Positions 1 to 8,137 are shown, numbered from the stretch's first letter. The stretch is DNA of 24,095 nucleotides from Bacillota bacterium (GCA_023435645.1 JAEYRK010000004.1:1-24095); one strand, 5' to 3'. Notes: generated by a model not told the origin, from the letters alone. Numbers and translations are program-made.

Positions 1-163
1 TACCTCCCAAAGAGGCGCCACCATAAACATCATAACTTTTTGAAAGAGTTACTTCCACTTTTACTTTTGAAATAGTTATTTCCGCATCAAGGGATAGAAG
101 GGGTGGAATTTAACTTTTCAATCTATGTTTCTTATATAAAGACGTTTTTGCCTTGTTTTTTCG

Positions 164-192
164 TTGACACCTCATTCCATATTTGTTATAAT
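164..192 (+). promoter_or_regulatory. Sigma-A promoter for the NlpC/P60 gene
   Basis: TTGACA at 164-169 and TATAAT at 187-192 are both perfect consensus hexamers with a 17-nt spacer. The transcript would start near 199, leaving a leader of roughly 105 nt before the ATG at 304. The promoter lies inside the 5' extension of the longest ORF (from 103), which is one reason to reject that upstream start. Confidence 0.85.
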
Positions 193-303
193 TACGACGT
201 AAGATGTAATAAATTTGTAACAATTAACGGTGGCATTATAGTAGTCCACAATAGGACAGAGGACAAAAGCAGTTATGCTTGCAATACTTGGAGGATAAGG
301 TAC

Positions 304-1518
304 ATGAGAAGAAGTGAGGCTTTGAAATCTGCATTTTTTGCCGCTTCAGCTGCGCTATTTCTATCAATTCCATTCTCTGTGGCATATGCCGCACCGGAGG
401 AGGGTGTTGCCGGAATGGCAAAATCCCTGGATCAGATAAAGGAGAGCACAGAGGACTACATAACACAGATTTATCAGGCGAATTTTATATCTCCCTTGGA
501 TGATAAGGGTGTAGCAAATGTAACCAATTATGTCAATATCAGAAGCAAGCCGTCCACGGACAGTGATGTCGTAGGTAAGCTGTACCGAGGTTGCGCAGCT
601 GACATACTAGAACGCTTGGAGGGTGACTGGGTCAGGATTAAATCCGGTGATGTGGAAGGCTATATTGCTGCAAATTATCTGGTTACAGGCAAAGAAGCCG
701 AGAAGATGGCAGATGAATATGCTACCAAGTATGCAACGGTCATTAATACCGCTACCCTTAGAGTACGGGCGGAACAAAGTACAGAGTCCACAACTCTGGA
801 ACTAATTCCCGAGGGTGAAACCTATATCGTACTTAAGGAGTATGAGGAATGGGCTGAGATCCTGCTTGGTACAGATGACTCCGGTAATGATTTCACCGGC
901 TTTGTATCTAAGGATTATGTGAAGATTGAAATCGAATTTAAGGAAGCAATCTCAATAGAAGAGGAACAAAGAATCATAAGAGAGCAACAGGAGGCAGAGC
1001 GTGCCGAGGCGGAACGCTTAAGGAAGCTGGAAGAAGAGAGAGCAAGGAAGAAAGCACAGGAGGAGGCTGAGCGAAAGGCTGCTCAGGCTGCTAAGGATAG
1101 GAATGAGGAACCGGTCAAAAAACCGACTACCCAGGATTCCGGAAGTCTATCAGAGCTAAGAAATGAAATCGTAGCCTATAGTAAGAAATTCGTAGGAAAC
1201 AAATATCGCTGGGGAGGAGTAAGTTTAACCGATGGTGCGGATTGTTCGGGCTTCGTATGGCGGATTTATGATAATTTCGGATACTCCATCCCTCGTGTAT
1301 CCTATCAGCAGGCAGCATCAGCGGGAATCAAGGTGGATATCGATGACCGTAAGCCCGGTGACCTGATCTTCTACACGAACAGCAGCGGAACCGTAAACCA
1401 TGTAGCGATGTACATAGGAAATGATCAAATTGTCCATGCGGCCAATTCCAGACAGGGCATAATTATTTCAAAATATAACTACCGTAAGGTTTATCGAGTG
1501 AGAAGAGTTGTATATTAA
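304..1518 (+). CDS. Secreted NlpC/P60 cell-wall hydrolase with two SH3b domains
   Basis: A 404-aa exported peptidoglycan hydrolase, expected to act as a D,L-endopeptidase on stem peptides outside the cell. Residues 1-29 form a signal peptide (basic MRRSEALK, hydrophobic stretch, AYA cleavage site). Two bacterial SH3 domains follow at about 72-127 (NYVNIRSKPS) and 144-215 (ATLRVRAEQS), then a Glu/Arg/Ala-rich coiled coil at about 219-268, a short linker, and a C-terminal NlpC/P60 domain from about 285. Catalytic Cys is C314 in DCSGF, with H366 (NHVAMYIG) and H378 (VHAAN) completing the triad. The ORF is open from 103, but the ATG at 304 has GAGGATAAGG at 291-300, begins the signal peptide and lies downstream of a consensus promoter. 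The gene is monocistronic, ending in a hairpin terminator. Substrate bond is inferred from the family only. Confidence 0.93.
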   Translation: MRRSEALKSAFFAASAALFLSIPFSVAYAAPEEGVAGMAKSLDQIKESTEDYITQIYQANFISPLDDKGVANVTNYVNIRSKPSTDSDVVGKLYRGCAADILERLEGDWVRIKSGDVEGYIAANYLVTGKEAEKMADEYATKYATVINTATLRVRAEQSTESTTLELIPEGETYIVLKEYEEWAEILLGTDDSGNDFTGFVSKDYVKIEIEFKEAISIEEEQRIIREQQEAERAEAERLRKLEEERARKKAQEEAERKAAQAAKDRNEEPVKKPTTQDSGSLSELRNEIVAYSKKFVGNKYRWGGVSLTDGADCSGFVWRIYDNFGYSIPRVSYQQAASAGIKVDIDDRKPGDLIFYTNSSGTVNHVAMYIGNDQIVHAANSRQGIIISKYNYRKVYRVRRVVY

Positions 1519-1544
1519 TAGAGATCTTTTATAATAGGAACCAT

Positions 1545-1610
1545 AAGGCTATCCCGGATACCGAACAGTAATGCAAATTACAGGCTAGGTGACGGGATAG
1601 CCTTTTTGTT
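1545..1610 (+). terminator. Intrinsic terminator after the NlpC/P60 gene
   Basis: AAGGCTATCCCG at 1545-1556 pairs perfectly with CGGGATAGCCTT at 1593-1604, giving a 12-bp stem with a 36-nt loop, followed by TTTTTGTT. The long loop is unusual, but the stem and T-tract are typical of Rho-independent termination. Confidence 0.8.
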
Positions 1611-1643
1611 AACCAAAACAATCAAGAAAGCTCTAGTTTTAGT

Positions 1644-1671
1644 TGGAAAAAATAAGATTATGTGGTAAAAT
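1644..1671 (+). promoter_or_regulatory. Promoter for the PilZ gene
   Basis: TTGGAA at 1644-1649, 16-nt spacer, TAAAAT at 1666-1671, with an extended -10 TG at 1663-1664. The same TGTGGTAAAAT string recurs upstream of rnz at 19671-19681. Confidence 0.6.
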
Positions 1672-1733
1672 ATATCATGTTAGAATCAACTGCACACAAA
1701 TAACTATTTTTTGGGACTAAAGGAGCCTAGATC

Positions 1734-2117
1734 ATGGGGGATAAAGCAAATCAGGAGAGAAGAAGATATAAAAGGCTTCCAATCGAACTGTGTTTGGATG
1801 TTGACGAAGTATTTAAACAGGATAATGTCATAATCAAAAATATTGGTGCATCCATATCGGTCTTTGATATTTCCAGAAGTGGTATTGGATTTATCAGTGA
1901 AGCTGATTTGCCAATCGGTTATTATTTCAGAGGAACGATTAATTTTGGTAACGGTGATTTCTTCCGCGTTGTTATTCAGATTATCAGAATGTCTGCGATT
2001 GATGAAAGACGGAAGAATTATGGTGCTGAATTTGTAGGCTTAGCGCCCTTCCTGGCAGACAAGGTGGATCTTTATGAGAGAACACTAATGTTGGATAATC
2101 AACCAATGGATTATTGA
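1734..2117 (+). CDS. PilZ domain protein, probable c-di-GMP receptor
   Basis: A 127-aa cytoplasmic protein consisting of little more than one PilZ domain. The two-part c-di-GMP signature is visible: an Arg-rich RRRYKR near residues 9-14 and DISRSGIGF (the D/N-x-S-x-x-G motif) near 44-52, followed by the beta-barrel strands and a YGAEFVGL strand typical of the family. There is no output domain, so it presumably acts by binding a partner when c-di-GMP is present; the partner cannot be read from the context. ATG 1734 has AGGAG at 1721-1725 with an 8-nt spacer. Own promoter upstream and hairpin downstream indicate a single-gene unit. Confidence 0.85.
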   Translation: MGDKANQERRRYKRLPIELCLDVDEVFKQDNVIIKNIGASISVFDISRSGIGFISEADLPIGYYFRGTINFGNGDFFRVVIQIIRMSAIDERRKNYGAEFVGLAPFLADKVDLYERTLMLDNQPMDY

Positions 2118-2154
2118 TCCATATCATATAAACTTAATAAAGATGATTAAATAG

Positions 2155-2212
2155 TGGACGAATGGAGTATATTAGCTATGGAGATATATTCTTATTCGTC
2201 CATTATCTTTAT
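2155..2212 (+). terminator. Hairpin terminator-like structure after the PilZ gene
   Basis: TGGACGAAT at 2155-2163 pairs with ATTCGTCCA at 2194-2202, with additional AT pairing inside the loop (GTATAT with ATATAT). It is followed by TTATCTTTAT, a broken T-tract, so termination is plausible but not certain. Confidence 0.5.
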
Positions 2213-2419
2213 AGACAATATCTTCTTTATGAATCATTTAAATATTTTTAACTTTCAAATTATTTTGAAATTTGATCAAAATAGCGAAAATATTGTAAGT
2301 GGTAAAATTATAATAAAGTCCTATTGACAAAGTTGGAAATGTACAACTTGCACAAACAACTGGCTGTAACTCCCATAAATTGGGGATTTCTATTTGTCAT
2401 TTTAATAATTATCAAAAAG

Positions 2420-2490
2420 TTATCCACAGCCCAAAACCCTTAATTTTGAATAAAAAGAAGTTATACACGCTTTTATCCACATTATCCACA
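2420..2490 (+). promoter_or_regulatory. DnaA-box cluster
   Basis: Three perfect copies of the DnaA-box consensus TTATCCACA lie at 2420-2428, 2473-2481 and 2482-2490; the last two abut head-to-tail. A degenerate TTATACACG is at 2461-2469, and a weaker ATATACACA at 2680-2688. All point the same way within an AT-rich non-coding stretch of about 735 nt. No dnaA, dnaN, rpmH or gyrase gene is in the window, so this is not the usual oriC neighbourhood; a regulatory or DnaA-titrating cluster is more likely. The 63-codon ORF across it (2380-2571) is judged spurious. Confidence 0.75.
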
Positions 2491-2597
2491 TTAATGAACT
2501 ACTATTGTCGCATGCAAAAACCAGTGTCAATATCGAAAATGCGTTTTGTAACTTATGATAAATCGACATAACTTACTAAAATCATGAGGATTAGGGC

Positions 2598-2626
2598 TTG
2601 ACTTTTTAATTGTCGGATAATATAAA
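2598..2626 (+). promoter_or_regulatory. Distal candidate promoter upstream of hpf
   Basis: TTGACT at 2598-2603, 17-nt spacer, TATAAA at 2621-2626. It sits about 110 nt downstream of the DnaA boxes and about 150 nt upstream of the proximal hpf promoter. Confidence 0.5.
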
Positions 2627-2773
2627 AAAGGGTAAATAAATTGGCAAAAATCAAACGAAATTTGTAGAGTAATTAGGAAATATACACAACAGATAGAAAA
2701 ATATGTAAAATTATAAGAGATATAGTAATAATAGAGGACGGCTTCAAATAAATTCCAGTAATGGGAAATTGGC

Positions 2774-2802
2774 TTGTCACTTTTTCAGGCTTATGTTATA
2801 AT
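2774..2802 (+). promoter_or_regulatory. hpf: Proximal promoter for hpf
   Basis: TTGTCA at 2774-2779, 17-nt spacer, TATAAT at 2797-2802. It lies inside the 5' end of the longest ORF (from 2761), which rules out that start for this transcript. Confidence 0.75.
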
Positions 2803-2853
2803 AAAATCAGCATATCACATATGCTACTAGAAAGTAAAAAGGAGTTGGGCGTT

Positions 2854-3381
2854 ATGCGTTATATTATCAGTGGAAAGAATATTGATGTAACAGAAGGGTT
2901 AAAGACAGCAGTATATGAAAAAATCGGAAAGCTGGAACGATACTTCACTCCTGATACAGAGATTCATGTAACCTTTAGTGTTGAAAAAGAAAGGCAAAAG
3001 ATTGAAGTTACGATACCCGTTAAGGGTAATATCATCAGGGCAGAGCAGGTAAGCAATGACATGTATGTATCCATTGACCTGGTGGAAGAGATTATCGAAC
3101 GTCAATTAAGGAAATATAAGAACAAGCTGATTGATCATAAACAAGCCTCCTCCAATTTTAATCAGGCTTTTATGGAGGATGAATATTTTGAGGATGATAC
3201 GGTCAAAATCGTTAAGACAAAGCGTTTTGCCATAAAACCGATGGATGCTGAAGAAGCTTGTGTACAAATGGAGCTGCTTGGTCATAGCTTCTATGTTTTC
3301 CGAAATGCCCAGACCAATGAAGTGAATGTCGTTTATAAGCGTAAGGGTAACACCTACGGCTTGATTGAACCTGAGTATTAA
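2854..3381 (+). CDS. hpf: Ribosome hibernation promoting factor, long form
   Basis: A 175-aa protein that binds the 30S decoding region and, through its C-terminal domain, pairs 70S ribosomes into inactive 100S dimers in stationary phase or stress. The N-terminal HPF/RaiA domain (MRYIISGKNIDVTEGLK through about residue 100) is followed by a charged linker and the conserved dimerisation domain (TKRFAIKPMDAEEACVQMEL ... YKRKGNTYGLIEP), so this is the long form typical of Gram-positives. The ATG at 2854 has AAAGGAG at 2838-2844 with a 9-nt spacer and begins exactly at the family's usual N-terminus; the 31-codon extension from 2761 contains the promoter and is rejected. hpf next to secA and prfB is a common Firmicutes order. 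Confidence 0.95.
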   Translation: MRYIISGKNIDVTEGLKTAVYEKIGKLERYFTPDTEIHVTFSVEKERQKIEVTIPVKGNIIRAEQVSNDMYVSIDLVEEIIERQLRKYKNKLIDHKQASSNFNQAFMEDEYFEDDTVKIVKTKRFAIKPMDAEEACVQMELLGHSFYVFRNAQTNEVNVVYKRKGNTYGLIEPEY

Positions 3382-3419
3382 AAGGAACGAATCATATGTA
3401 TAACTAGTATGTAGCCTAC

Positions 3420-3455
3420 AGGCCCGTAAGAACTCTTGCGGGCCTATATTTATAT
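3420..3455 (+). terminator. Terminator after hpf
   Basis: AGGCCCGTAAG at 3420-3430 pairs with CTTGCGGGCCT at 3435-3445 (11 bp, one G-T pair) around the loop AACT, followed by ATATTTATAT. The stem is strong and the T-tract weak. Confidence 0.7.
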
Positions 3456-3504
3456 GTTGAAGAGTTGTTTGTCAAATGTAGCAAACACGTAAAATAATTT
3501 TCAG

Positions 3505-3533
3505 TTGAATAACCTTATTGTAAATGTTACAAT
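3505..3533 (+). promoter_or_regulatory. Promoter for secA-prfB
   Basis: TTGAAT at 3505-3510, 17-nt spacer, TACAAT at 3528-3533 with an extended -10 TG at 3525-3526. It lies 65 nt before the secA start. Confidence 0.7.
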
Positions 3534-3597
3534 ATTAGGTGAACTATTGCTCAGGAACGAAAATACTCAGAGAATGAATGTATAGGAGTGAATAAGA

Positions 3598-6171
3598 ATG
3601 GGATTGCTAGATAAGATATTCGGTACACATAGCGAAAGGGAAGTAAAGCGCTTGCTCCCACTCGTGGACGGAATAGAAGCTCTGGAGCCGGAATATGAGA
3701 AGTTATCCGATGAGGCTTTACGGGCGAAAACAACTGAATTCAAAAACAGGCTTAAAAATGGTGAAACCTTAGATGATATATTAGTAGAAGCATATGCAAC
3801 CGTCAGGGAGGCTGCGAAAAGAACCATCGGGCAGAGACATTTCCGTGTGCAGCTGATTGGTGGAATTATCCTTCATCAGGGACGTATTACAGAGATGCGT
3901 ACCGGTGAGGGTAAAACCTTGACCTCTACCCTTCCCGCATATTTAAATGCATTGGATGGAAAGGGCGTCCATGTTGTTACGGTAAATGATTACCTGGCAA
4001 AGCGTGACTCGGAATGGATGGGACAGATTCACGAATTTCTTGGTCTTAAGGTCGGAGTTATTTTAAACAGCCTTGAGAAAGAGGAGCGTCGGGCTGCCTA
4101 TGCCTGTGATATTACCTATGCTACAAATAATGAACTCGGATTTGACTATCTGAGGGATAATATGGTGATTTATAAGGAACAGCTGGTTCAGCGGGATCTG
4201 CATTATGCCATCATCGATGAGGTAGACTCCATCTTAATTGATGAAGCGAGAACTCCTTTGATTATCTCCGGGCAGAGCGGCAAGTCCACGGAGCTGTACC
4301 GGGTATGTGATATTCTGGCAAGGCAATTAAAAAAGGGTAAGGAAAGCGGCGAGCTGACGAAGATGGCTGCCCTGATGAAGGAAGAAATCACAGAGGAAGG
4401 GGATTTCATCGTAAATGAGAAGGAGAAGAATGTCCATCTGACCGCAGACGGTGTGAAGAAGGTGGAAAGATTCTTTAACCTGGAGAACCTGGCAGACCCT
4501 GAAAACCTGGAGATACAGCATAACATCATCCTGGCCCTGCGTGCCCATAATCTGATGTTTAGGGATAAGGATTATGTAGTAAAAGAGGATGAGGTTCTGA
4601 TCGTTGATGAATTCACCGGACGTATCATGCCTGGAAGACGCTACAGCGACGGTCTGCATCAGGCAATCGAAGCGAAGGAGAATGTAAAGGTTAAGAGAGA
4701 AAGCAAAACTCTGGCTACGATTACCTTCCAGAACTTCTTTAATAAATATAAAAAGAAATGTGGTATGACTGGTACAGCACTGACAGAGGAGCAGGAATTC
4801 AGAGAAATCTATGGAATGGATGTTATCGAGGTTCCTACCAATGTGCCGGTAGCCCGTATCGATCAACAGGACGCAGTTTATAAGACCAGGAAAGAAAAGC
4901 TGGCAGCCATCGTTAGGGAAGTCATTGAATCTCATAAGAAGGGCCAGCCGGTTCTCGTTGGTACGATTACAATTGAAGCCTCGGAAGAACTGAGCGGTAT
5001 GCTGAAGAAGCATAATATTCCCCATAAGGTATTGAATGCAAAATTCCATGAGATGGAAGCAGAAATCGTTGCAGATGCCGGCCAGTATGGTGCGGTTACC
5101 ATTGCAACCAATATGGCAGGCCGTGGTACGGATATTAAGCTGGGCGAAGGTGTTAAGGAGGTCGGCGGTCTTAAGATTATCGGCACGGAACGCCATGAAG
5201 CCAGACGTATTGATAATCAGCTAAGAGGCCGTGCAGGTAGACAGGGTGACCCTGGTGAATCCCGTTTCTTCATTTCCCTGGAGGACGATCTGATGCGTCT
5301 GTTCGGCTCCGAACGGCTGATGGGAATCTTCAACGCGCTGGGAATGCCGGATGGAGAGCAAATCGAGCATAAGATGCTTTCCAATGCCATAGAGAAGGCT
5401 CAGAAGAGAATCGAGAGCAATAACTATGGTATCAGAAAGAATTTGCTGGAATATGATCAGGTAAATAATGAACAAAGAGAGATTATCTATGCGGAGAGAA
5501 GAAGGGTTCTGGATGGCGAAAGCATGAGGGATACCATCTACCGCATGATAACTGATACAGTGGAGGATAGTGTCAATACCTGCATCAGCGATGACCAGCT
5601 TCCTGAAGAATGGGATTTGGAGGAGCTGAGCAACCTACTATTACCTATCATACCCTTAAATAGGATAGAGATTAATCTGGATCCTACGAAGGAGATCAGA
5701 AAGGTAGATCTCATTCAACAGCTGAAGGAGGAAGCGGTTAAGCTTTACGAGGCAAAGGAAGCAGAGTTCCCTGAAGCGGAACAGATCAGAGAGATAGAGC
5801 GTGTCATTCTGTTAAAGGTCATTGACCGCAAGTGGATGGATCATATTGATGATATGGACCAGCTGCGTCAGGGCATCGGCCTTCAGGCATACGGACAAAG
5901 GCAACCAATCGTGGAATATAAATTCCAAGGCTTCGAAATGTTTGATTCAATGACAGCAGCAATTCGTGAGGATACTGTGAAAGCACTGATGCATGTCAGA
6001 ATCGAGCAGAAGGTGGAAAGAGAGCAGGTTGCGAAGGTAACCGGCACCAATAAGGACGACAGTGTTGCGAATGCTCCGATAAGGCGTGCCAGTAAGAAGG
6101 TTATGCCGAATGATCCCTGTCCCTGCGGTAGCGGTAAAAAATATAAGTTCTGCTGTGGTAGGAATTCATAA
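3598..6171 (+). CDS. secA: Protein translocase ATPase SecA
   Basis: The 857-aa motor that pushes preproteins through SecYEG. Visible landmarks: Walker A GEGKT at 103-107, Walker B DEVD at 207-210 followed by the hallmark SILIDEARTPLIISG, the preprotein-crosslinking region, GTATNMAGRGTDIKLG-type motor-domain-2 motifs (ATNMAGRGTDI), GRAGRQGDPG, the helical scaffold/wing, and a C-terminal zinc module CPCGSGKKYKFCC, which binds SecB or ribosomes in other species. Length fits a single full-length SecA without insertions. ATG 3598 is preceded by AGGAG near 3584. There are 59 nt to prfB and no terminator between, so they are probably co-transcribed. The exported NlpC/P60 protein upstream is a likely client. 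Confidence 0.98.
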   Translation: MGLLDKIFGTHSEREVKRLLPLVDGIEALEPEYEKLSDEALRAKTTEFKNRLKNGETLDDILVEAYATVREAAKRTIGQRHFRVQLIGGIILHQGRITEMRTGEGKTLTSTLPAYLNALDGKGVHVVTVNDYLAKRDSEWMGQIHEFLGLKVGVILNSLEKEERRAAYACDITYATNNELGFDYLRDNMVIYKEQLVQRDLHYAIIDEVDSILIDEARTPLIISGQSGKSTELYRVCDILARQLKKGKESGELTKMAALMKEEITEEGDFIVNEKEKNVHLTADGVKKVERFFNLENLADPENLEIQHNIILALRAHNLMFRDKDYVVKEDEVLIVDEFTGRIMPGRRYSDGLHQAIEAKENVKVKRESKTLATITFQNFFNKYKKKCGMTGTALTEEQEFREIYGMDVIEVPTNVPVARIDQQDAVYKTRKEKLAAIVREVIESHKKGQPVLVGTITIEASEELSGMLKKHNIPHKVLNAKFHEMEAEIVADAGQYGAVTIATNMAGRGTDIKLGEGVKEVGGLKIIGTERHEARRIDNQLRGRAGRQGDPGESRFFISLEDDLMRLFGSERLMGIFNALGMPDGEQIEHKMLSNAIEKAQKRIESNNYGIRKNLLEYDQVNNEQREIIYAERRRVLDGESMRDTIYRMITDTVEDSVNTCISDDQLPEEWDLEELSNLLLPIIPLNRIEINLDPTKEIRKVDLIQQLKEEAVKLYEAKEAEFPEAEQIREIERVILLKVIDRKWMDHIDDMDQLRQGIGLQAYGQRQPIVEYKFQGFEMFDSMTAAIREDTVKALMHVRIEQKVEREQVAKVTGTNKDDSVANAPIRRASKKVMPNDPCPCGSGKKYKFCCGRNS

Positions 6172-6230
6172 AAAAGCGAAGCAATTTGGCCGAAAGGCAA
6201 TCGGAAAACCGTAAGGAAAGAGGTGATTTG

Positions 6231-7359
6231 GTGGTTGAACTAGATCAATTTAAATATACACTTGGAACCTATGAAAAACCACTGATGGAAGTGGGGGATT
6301 CACTTTGACCTCGCTAAAAAAGAGCTGAGGATAAGTGAAATAAATCAGACGATGGAGCAGCCGGGCTTCTGGGATGATGCAGGAAAAGCCCAGATACTCA
6401 TGAGGGAACTGAAAAATTTGAAGGATACCATTGAGGAATTTACGCATTTAAGGACCAGATATGAGGATGTTCAGACACTCATTCAAATGGGCTACGAAGA
6501 AAATGATGCCTCTCTGATCCCTGAAATTGAGGAAGCTTTGGAGCTGTTTATCAATGATCTGGAGGGGCTTCGACTGAAGACCCTACTAAACGGAGAATAT
6601 GATAAGGATCATGCGATCCTAACCCTGCATGCAGGTGCCGGGGGGACGGAAAGCTGTGATTGGGCGAACATGCTGTGCCGGATGTACCAGCGGTGGGCTG
6701 ATAAAAAGGGCTTCAGCGTAGATGTACTGGATTTTCTGGATGGTGAGGAAGCAGGCCTAAAATCCGTAACCTTGGAGATTAGAGGACTAAATGCCTATGG
6801 ATATTTGAAGTCAGAGAGAGGAGTACACCGTCTCGTCCGTATCTCCCCTTTTAACGCAGCAGGGAAACGACAAACCTCCTTTGTGTCCTGTGATGTAATG
6901 CCGGATATCGAGGAGGAGATAGATATTGAGATTGATGAGAAGGACCTTAGAATTGATACCTATCATTCCAGTGGAGCAGGCGGACAGCATGTGAATAAGA
7001 CCTCCTCTGCAATACGCATTACACATTTACCCACGAATATCGTGGTTCAATGCCAGAATGAAAGGTCCCAGCTTCAGAATAAGGATAAAGCCATGCAGAT
7101 GCTGAAGGCAAAGCTCTATCTGATGAAGCAGCAGGAAAATCAGGAGAAGATTACAGGCATCCGCGGTGAAGTGAAGGAAATCGGCTGGGGAAGTCAGATC
7201 AGATCCTATGTACTTCAGCCGTATACCCTGGTGAAGGATCACCGAACGAATGAGGAGGTAGGAAACGCTACCGCTGTACTGGATGGAAATATTGACCCCT
7301 TCATTAATGCATATCTGAAATGGAGTGCTCAGAATAACCAGCAGCTGGATGTGAGATAA
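6231..7359 (+). CDS. prfB: Peptide chain release factor 2, +1 programmed frameshift
   Basis: RF2 terminates translation at UGA and UAA. The gene is in two overlapping frames: GTG 6231 starts 25 codons (MVELDQFKYTL...) ending CTT TGA at 6303-6308; a +1 slip at CTT TGA C continues with GAC at 6307 into the main frame, giving 375 aa. After the shift the protein reads L-D-L-A-K-K-E, as in other RF2s. The internal Shine-Dalgarno is GGGGG at 6293-6297. In the joined protein SPF (stop-codon recognition) is at 205-207 and GGQ (peptidyl-tRNA hydrolysis) at 250-252, the same numbers as I recall for E. coli RF2, which supports the chosen start. An AGAGGTG site lies at 6219-6225. An annotation starting at ATG 6352 would miss the frameshift and 40 residues. 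Autoregulated: low RF2 favours the slip. Confidence 0.96.
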
Positions 7360-7414
7360 ACCTCTTAAACACAAAGCATTTGTGCCGCTGCTAGGCGGAG
7401 AAATGGAGATAACT

Positions 7415-7870
7415 ATGGTCATAAAGCAAGCAATATTTCAAGTTGGTGAGGAAGTATATGGTCTTAATATCATGGATGTCAGTACTGTGGAAAAGCCTAT
7501 TGCGAAGGAAAAGGCAACAAAAGCACCTAAGCATGTGAAGGGGATGATTCCTCTCCGTGGGGAAAGCCTTCCGGTGTACAGCTTAAGAAGCAAGTTTGGA
7601 CTTGAGGAGCGGGAGTCGAGTCAGGAGACCCGACTGATCATCACGAATTCCAATGGTATGACAATTGCGTATGAGGTGGATCGGCTGATCGGGATTATAG
7701 ACTTAGAGCCTCAGCAGCTATATGAGGTCCCCCCCATTGCTATGAGCAAGGAAACCGCCTATATGAAACAGATTACTAATCTGGACGGTCAACTGGTTAT
7801 TTTACTGGACCATGACAGAATACTCAGCGAAGAAGAGCGGGATGCTCTTCAGCAAATGAAAAAGAAGTAG
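7415..7870 (+). CDS. Stand-alone CheW-domain protein
   Basis: A 151-aa protein made of one CheW-like domain (QAIFQVGEEVYGLNIMDV near the start; GMIPLRGESLPVYSLRSKFG in the middle; IAYEVDRLIGIIDL and a C-terminal LVILLDHDRIL). CheW couples chemoreceptors to CheA kinase at the membrane, but no other chemotaxis gene is in this window, so it could be either a chemotaxis adaptor encoded away from the main che cluster or an adaptor in another signalling array. ATG 7415 has GGAG at 7405-7408; upstream in-frame ATGs at 7382 and 7403 lack well-spaced sites. It lies 55 nt after prfB and ends in a strong hairpin, so it may be read from the secA-prfB transcript. Confidence 0.85.
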   Translation: MVIKQAIFQVGEEVYGLNIMDVSTVEKPIAKEKATKAPKHVKGMIPLRGESLPVYSLRSKFGLEERESSQETRLIITNSNGMTIAYEVDRLIGIIDLEPQQLYEVPPIAMSKETAYMKQITNLDGQLVILLDHDRILSEEERDALQQMKKK

Positions 7871-7894
7871 TAAAATAGAGAATGGATGGACAAA

Positions 7895-7926
7895 GAAGGC
7901 TGCCGTAAGGCAGCCTTCTATCTTAG
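7895..7926 (+). terminator. Terminator after the CheW gene
   Basis: A perfect 10-bp GC-rich stem, GAAGGCTGCC at 7895-7904 and GGCAGCCTTC at 7909-7918, closed by a GTAA (GNRA-type) tetraloop, followed by TATCTTAG. The T-tract is poor. Confidence 0.7.
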
Positions 7927-8017
7927 ATATTTATACAGAGCTATTTATAATCATAACAATATCATTAAGCATAAGTCACAAATCGTCTGATTTAGGAGTT
8001 GTCAAGTCAAATTGGTA

Positions 8018-8046
8018 TTGCATTATGCATAAATATATGGTAAGAT
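8018..8046 (+). promoter_or_regulatory. Candidate promoter for the ACT-domain gene and hom
   Basis: TTGCAT at 8018-8023, 17-nt spacer, TAAGAT at 8041-8046 with an extended -10 TG at 8038-8039. The rest of the 267-nt gap (7871-8137) shows only the upstream terminator and no recognisable riboswitch or T-box. Confidence 0.5.
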
Positions 8047-8137
8047 TTCTTTCTATCAAAGACAGTTGTATCTGATATACATACAATCATAGGAATAATT
8101 AATCGGAGCATACAAACCCTTCCGGAGGTGTGAAAAC

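Noticed and set aside
1..102. Possible start of a minus-strand gene leaving the window (ATG ATG near 35) or the end of a plus-strand gene
   Set aside because: Only about 30 nt would be coding, no well-spaced ribosome site or promoter is seen for the minus start, and all three plus frames close within the first 65 nt without a recognisable motif. Cannot be decided from this window.
2420..2490. Chromosomal origin oriC
   Set aside because: DnaA boxes are present, but there is no dnaA/dnaN/rpmH context, no obvious DnaA-trio or unwinding element next to them, and only three perfect boxes; kept as a DnaA-box cluster instead.
2380..2571. 63-codon ORF in the gap before hpf
   Set aside because: No ribosome site; its codons are the DnaA boxes and AT-rich flank read as protein; composition is not protein-like.
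4327..5196. 289-codon open frame antisense to secA
   Set aside because: It lies entirely opposite the highly conserved secA coding sequence, has no ribosome site and no recognisable domain; a shadow of secA codon use.
6352..7359. prfB starting at ATG 6352 as a complete unshifted gene
   Set aside because: The upstream sequence encodes the conserved RF2 N-terminus with CTT TGA C; GGQ and SPF numbering fits the frameshifted 375-aa product.
7871..8137. T-box or lysine/threonine riboswitch before the ACT-hom operon
   Set aside because: No T-box AGGGTGGNACCGCG-type motif, no lysine-riboswitch core and no terminator/antiterminator pair apart from the upstream gene's terminator.
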